DNA of 64,000 bases from positions 1-64,000 of the forward strand of contig NZ_SWCJ01000018.1 of assembly GCF_005116665.1 (NCBI RefSeq). Reading direction: 5' to 3'. Source of the stretch: Ferrimonas aestuarii. GTDB taxonomy: Bacteria > Pseudomonadota > Gammaproteobacteria > Enterobacterales > Shewanellaceae. The notes beneath the pieces were generated by a model. That model had not been told where the DNA came from. It searched no databases and worked only from the letters and a program-made list of their open reading frames with translations. The translations under genes were made by a program, and so were the position numbers. This document shows positions 60,280-64,000 of the stretch, piece by piece. Each line of letters begins with the position of its first letter. The stretch's first letter is position 1.

Positions 60280-61210
60280 GCAGCCAGCGCTGCTGACCAA
60301 GGGTCAAATAGTGCTGAAGGTGGCCCTGCAAATACGGCAGGGCCAACTCTCTAAACCAGGTATGAGCAGGATCATGATGCCAACGCTGATGCCAAAACAG
60401 ATAGTATTCATGCTCCGGTAGCGCCACAGGCAGGGTTTTGATGCACAGCCCATGGGACTCAGCCAACTGCGCAGCGATATGCAGCGGAGTGGTCAACACC
60501 AAGTCTGACCGTGCCAGCAGTGCCACAGCCCCATGAAAAAACGGCACTTTAGCTGCGAGGTTTCTTTCCAGTCCCACCTCAGCAAGGTGACGGTCGATAA
60601 GGCTGTCTTTATCCCCTCCCCCGGTGACACTCAAGTGCGCCAGAGACAGGTAGTCCTCCAAACTTGGGCTCAAAACCCCAGCCAAAGGGTGTCCTTGACG
60701 CATCAACATCACCAAACAGTCCTGCCCCTGGGAAATACCAACACAGGTTTCAGGTATCGGCTCGATAATGGTTGAAACCAGATCCAAGTTATCATCCGCC
60801 AAACCTGAGAGGCGTTTGGGTTGCCACAACTGAAACTCAATCTGCGCCAAAGGGGCTTGGGAGGCGAATTCTGCCGCGATGTCGGGGAAGATATACTGAG
60901 CCACATAATCGGAGGAGGCCAGCACAAAGCTGCGCTGGCACCGCGCCGGTTCAAACTCACCTTGGTGATAAAGCCCATCAAGACCAGACATCAAAGGCGT
61001 TAGCTGCAGTTGCAACTGCTCCGCCTTTGGCGTCAGCAAATAGCGCTGCCCTTGGCGTACTAACAACGGATCGTTAAAACTCTGTCGCAACTGAGCCAAG
61101 GTTTTGCTGACCGCAGATTGAGTCATGTGTAACCGCTCAGCAGCCCGAGTTAGGTTCTTAAGTTCAAGGAGAGCCAGTAGAACTGGCAGTTGATTTAGGT
61201 TGTGGCGCAT
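60266..61210 (-). CDS. LysR-family regulator, 314 aa
   Basis: HTH at residues 4-62 (LNQLPVLLALLELKNLTRAAERLHMTQSAVSKTLAQLRQSFNDPLLVRQGQRYLLTPKAEQL), followed by a LysR effector domain of NodD/NahR-like type (FVLASSDYVAQYIFPDIAAEF). No divergent target gene is adjacent except the large secreted protein upstream on the same strand, so its regulon is not shown. Confidence 0.9.
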   Translation of the reverse strand: MRHNLNQLPVLLALLELKNLTRAAERLHMTQSAVSKTLAQLRQSFNDPLLVRQGQRYLLTPKAEQLQLQLTPLMSGLDGLYHQGEFEPARCQRSFVLASSDYVAQYIFPDIAAEFASQAPLAQIEFQLWQPKRLSGLADDNLDLVSTIIEPIPETCVGISQGQDCLVMLMRQGHPLAGVLSPSLEDYLSLAHLSVTGGGDKDSLIDRHLAEVGLERNLAAKVPFFHGAVALLARSDLVLTTPLHIAAQLAESHGLCIKTLPVALPEHEYYLFWHQRWHHDPAHTWFRELALPYLQGHLQHYLTLGQQRWLPTTG

Positions 61211-61290
61211 TCACTGGGATCTGGCATCAGGCGATAAACCGATGGTACGCAAAGCGTTGGGAGAACGCCAGCGTACCCAATGAGTTACCC

Positions 61291-62973
61291 CTAACGTCTT
61301 GCGCTGCCACTGACCTCAATGCCCTGCTCGGTCACATCGACTTGCATCAAGATCTTCTGGTGGCCACTGAAGCTTCGCCGCAGCTCCTGCTCCAACTCAG
61401 GCTCTAACCCCATCTGCTTAACCGCCTTAGCCAGTGCCAAATAATCCAGTGTGAGTGACATCAAGCCATTGGTCGTCATCGGCTGTTGAAGCAGCGTATT
61501 GGCGGCCGCTTCTCCCTTTTCGCCCACATAAATCACCAAGTGATGATCGTTTCGTTGTACCCAAATTGGCATCGGTTGATAGGCAAGCTCCGGTACAAAT
61601 TCCCTGAGATCCATCGGCGTTTGGTCGGAAGGGATCTGCAAATTGGCAAGGCTTGGCATGAAGTTAGCCGCCAACTGAAGTAGCGCTGGGACGTTACTGG
61701 CACTGATGCTCACCAAACCATCAAAATCGGTAGCAGGCTCGTCATATTCCAGACCCGCAAGATCCACGCCCATGATGGCCGCGCCAACGCCTTTAAACCC
61801 TTGGGTTGCATCGGAAAACATCGCCAAGGTTTCCGGCGGCATCAACTTAAGCTCATCTTGCCATTCACCAAGCCATTGGCATTCGTAAGGCTGCTCCAGC
61901 CATTGGTCCCGCAGAGTAACTAGACTCGGCACCAAGGCTTCCCCATTGATCCCGACACCAAGGCTCATCCAGCTGCCCGCCAGTTCTCGGGTATAGGGCG
62001 CTAAGAAGCCTCTTAGCTGTCCCAATGCATTAAGAATGGCCTGATTTTTTGACTCCAGCACAATCTGTGTGTCCACTTTGACGTCGAGCTCACTGCCTTG
62101 ATACAGGTAGTGGGACACGGTTCGAGGCCAATTGCTGACGATGCCACTAAGCTCCTCATAACAGATGGGGTCTTTAAGCTCACCACTGTTATCACGCCAT
62201 TCATCCCACGAATTCAGATGCTTCGCCAGAGAGTTTCCAGACTCGGTCATCAGCCCCGTTAACAACTGCTGATGCTCCAAATAGGCGACATTGCCCTGTT
62301 GCCAGCCATAGCGCTGCTTAATTTGTGTCAGCCTTTGGCTGTCGGCAAGGGAGTGGGCTGGCAACGTGCTGCCCAGAGCGATTTTCAACTGTTCCGTAGA
62401 GAGAATAGGTGCCCCTAAGGTCACCACCAACTCTTGGTCACTGACGGCGAACCACAGCTCAACCGTGGGGCCATCTTTGGCTTTGAGATCGTACACCCTG
62501 GCTTCGATGCCATCGATTCGCTCATCGCGATGGGTCATGCCAGCGCGATTCTCGGCCCTATCTAAAGCCGACAGCAGGTTTGTTTTACTGTCTAAGCTCC
62601 AGCGAAACACCGGAGAGGCACCAATGAAATAGAAAGCGCCCGTTGAATGCTTCGCGATGCCAGTGGTTTCCACCAGACTGCCCCAATCGGTCATGGGATC
62701 AAACATCGGCAGCAACAGTTCAGACAGAAATTTGAGCTCGGTGCTATCGACACTGGCCAACTCATCCATCAATACGGCCAGCTCCTGCTCCGTCAGAGAC
62801 TGACCTGAAAAGCTCAATCTCAGCAACGATTCCGTCTCAACCGGCGTGGACTGCACCATCACCATGACGGAATCGTCGGGAATGTGGGACTCAATGGAGC
62901 GTGGCGTTGAAACCAGATACCAGCTTCCCAGAGCCACGGCGGCAACCGCAGTGGCGAAAATGCGCTTTTTCAT
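61291..62973 (-). CDS. Secreted or anchored protein of unknown function, 560 aa
   Basis: An N-terminal hydrophobic segment (IFATAVAAVALGSWYLV) could be a signal peptide or anchor. The remainder is soluble with repeated DUF3352-like features: IPDDSVMVMVQSTPVETESLLRLS near the start, AFYFIGASPVFRWSLDS, VELWFAVSDQELVVTLGAP, and a C-terminal VDVTEQGIEVSGSARR. Proteins of this type are annotated as unknown lipid- or envelope-associated. No catalytic motif is seen. Monocistronic, 265 bp downstream of rlmJ on the same strand. Confidence 0.68.
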   Translation of the reverse strand: MKKRIFATAVAAVALGSWYLVSTPRSIESHIPDDSVMVMVQSTPVETESLLRLSFSGQSLTEQELAVLMDELASVDSTELKFLSELLLPMFDPMTDWGSLVETTGIAKHSTGAFYFIGASPVFRWSLDSKTNLLSALDRAENRAGMTHRDERIDGIEARVYDLKAKDGPTVELWFAVSDQELVVTLGAPILSTEQLKIALGSTLPAHSLADSQRLTQIKQRYGWQQGNVAYLEHQQLLTGLMTESGNSLAKHLNSWDEWRDNSGELKDPICYEELSGIVSNWPRTVSHYLYQGSELDVKVDTQIVLESKNQAILNALGQLRGFLAPYTRELAGSWMSLGVGINGEALVPSLVTLRDQWLEQPYECQWLGEWQDELKLMPPETLAMFSDATQGFKGVGAAIMGVDLAGLEYDEPATDFDGLVSISASNVPALLQLAANFMPSLANLQIPSDQTPMDLREFVPELAYQPMPIWVQRNDHHLVIYVGEKGEAAANTLLQQPMTTNGLMSLTLDYLALAKAVKQMGLEPELEQELRRSFSGHQKILMQVDVTEQGIEVSGSARR

Positions 62974-63087
62974 TGGTAATTCCCTCTAACCCGATGATTT
63001 TTTCATAGTTTAAAGAGTAGACCGTGGTAAGGCGAGCCCATCCATGATGGCCAAGGCCATTGCGTGCAGCCCGTTGCCCTGATAGCG

Positions 63088-63114
63088 AAAAGGCGCAGCT
63101 CTCGCTGCGCCTTT
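63088..63114 (-). terminator. Intrinsic terminator downstream of rlmJ
   Basis: AAAGGCGCAGC (63089-63099) pairs perfectly with GCTGCGCCTTT (63104-63114) around TCTC. A-rich flanks make it usable on both strands. About 125 bp after the rlmJ stop. Confidence 0.83.
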
Positions 63115-63238
63115 GTCTGATACTCAGTTTCCGATTTTGCCCAAAACCAAGTCGATGGGCCGATTCCAATCACGAACGAATTCTGATTCCTAGCCTATAT
63201 CTGGGGCCAAAGGCATCCATGTCCTTAGTAAGCCAACA

Positions 63239-64000
63239 TTACTCAGGTACGATCCAGCGCAGACGGAAGTTGGCTTGCTCTGACTGAGCCAGTTTTGGCG
63301 TTAGCCAGGGCAGCAGCTCCTGCATCTGCTCTTCCAGCGTCCATGGCGGATTAATGACGATCATGCCTGAGCCGGTCATGCCCCAATCCATGTTGTCGTC
63401 TTCCACATTCAGCTCAATCTGCAAAATATTGCGGATGCCGGTGCGCTCCAAGGCGCGCTCTAAGGTGGTGATCTCCTGACGCCGCACCACTGGATACCAG
63501 ATGGCATAGGTGCCCGTCGCCCAGCGTTTTACCGCCTCTTTCACCCCTTTTACCAGATCCTTATACTCGTTTTTCAGCTCATAAGGAGGGTCAATCAGCA
63601 CCACACCTCGGCGCTCTTTCGGTGGCAGTGAGGCTTTTAGGCGCTGGTAGCCATCCTCCTGATACAGTTTTACCTGACGGCGGCCTCGAAATTCCTGCCG
63701 CAAACGAGGAAAATCCGACGGATGCAACTCGGTCAGCACCATGCGGTCCTGTTCACGAAGCAAGCTGCCGCTGACCAATGGGCTACCAGGGTAGTAGCGC
63801 AGGTTACCACTGGGATTTAGCTCTTTGACCACTTTCAGGTAGGGGTGCATCGCCTTAGGACAATCTTCGCCCCAGATGCGGGCGATGCCATCCACGTACT
63901 CGCCGGTCTTCTCCGCATGCTCAGATTGCAGGTCGTAACGACCGGCTCCAGAGTGAGTGTCGTGAATCATAAAGGCTTTATCTTTACGCTTTAGTGACTC
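63239..64000 (-). CDS. rlmJ: 23S rRNA (adenine2030-N6)-methyltransferase RlmJ, 5' end outside the window
   Basis: The frame runs open to the window edge; the first residues inside read ESLKRKDKAFMIHDTHSGAG, matching E. coli RlmJ just after its ESLKEKDKPF segment, so the start is beyond base 64000 and the first about 25-30 residues are missing. The visible part shows DTHSGAGRYDL (SAM region), LRYYPGSPLVSGSLLREQD, the catalytic DPPYE (in VVLIDPPYELKNEY) and MTGSGMIVINPPWTLEEQM. It methylates A2030 of 23S rRNA. Conserved throughout the shown length; no frame breaks. Confidence 0.95.
   Translation of the reverse strand, partial: ESLKRKDKAFMIHDTHSGAGRYDLQSEHAEKTGEYVDGIARIWGEDCPKAMHPYLKVVKELNPSGNLRYYPGSPLVSGSLLREQDRMVLTELHPSDFPRLRQEFRGRRQVKLYQEDGYQRLKASLPPKERRGVVLIDPPYELKNEYKDLVKGVKEAVKRWATGTYAIWYPVVRRQEITTLERALERTGIRNILQIELNVEDDNMDWGMTGSGMIVINPPWTLEEQMQELLPWLTPKLAQSEQANFRLRWIVPE

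Noticed and set aside
1..64000. CRISPR arrays, prophage structural genes or IS elements
   Set aside because: No direct-repeat/spacer pattern, capsid or tail genes, or transposase motifs were seen. The only repeat array is the tRNA-linked one and the only mobile signal is the attC pair.

Overview
The window looks like a chromosomal segment of a marine, metal- or DMSO-respiring gammaproteobacterium of the Shewanella/Ferrimonas type; Ferrimonas is my best guess. The evidence is an MtrB/DmsF-type porin beside a DmsE/MtrA-type decaheme cytochrome, a second (tetraheme) c-type lipoprotein, a RegB/RegA-like redox two-component pair, YgiB/YgiC/YjfL, PpiC, CorA, RlmJ and BtuB genes of gammaproteobacterial type, and moderately GC-rich coding sequence. 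Species cannot be fixed from the sequence alone.

Layout. 0-0.9 kb: a tRNA-Ser(GGA) gene followed by a 188-bp tandem array whose units carry pieces of the tRNA 3' half. 0.9-6.8 kb: a PD-(D/E)XK-like protein, then a tightly packed leftward operon (histidine phosphatase, acyl-CoA dehydrogenase, TetR, and one protein fusing a kinase-like domain to a short-chain dehydrogenase) with a divergent SDR gene. Together these recall the ACAD10/ACAD11 and LvaA routes for 4-hydroxyacyl-CoA breakdown. 6.8-26.3 kb: housekeeping and accessory genes (TM2 protein, sugar acetyltransferase, CRP-like regulator, ElaA, DMT exporters, a large HD-GYP sensor, CHMI, Sel1 protein, YjaB-like GNAT, PpiC, CorA, Asd, CBS protein, MerR, hydrolase, QorB-like reductase, LysR). 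26.5-28.3 kb: gamma-glutamyltransferase.

28.8-32.7 kb is an AT-rich island that I read as two consecutive integron gene cassettes without an integrase. One carries a 1088-residue protein with a nuclease-like N-terminus, a candidate antiphage effector; the other carries a 100-residue membrane protein. The 5' end of each cassette is the exact reverse complement of the start of its own attC site, which is the signature expected of real cassettes.

33-41 kb: btuB under a cobalamin riboswitch, the mtrB/dmsE pair, a DM13 protein and a RegB/RegA-like kinase/regulator pair. 41-48.5 kb: a secreted hydrolase with a NatAB-type ABC exporter, sigma factor SigZ, DUF2919, a yjfL-ygiB-ygiC operon and an unlisted 27-residue membrane peptide. 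48.5-54 kb: an uncharacterised two-gene unit, a LuxR regulator and a tetraheme lipoprotein. 54.4-59.2 kb: a likely phosphoester/nucleotide scavenging locus (unknown secreted protein, TonB receptor, secreted ADPRM-like phosphodiesterase). 59.2-64 kb: a LysE exporter, a small cysteine-rich secreted protein, a LysR regulator, a large secreted unknown and the 3' part of rlmJ, cut by the window end.

All family names come from motif reading and memory. No database search was run.
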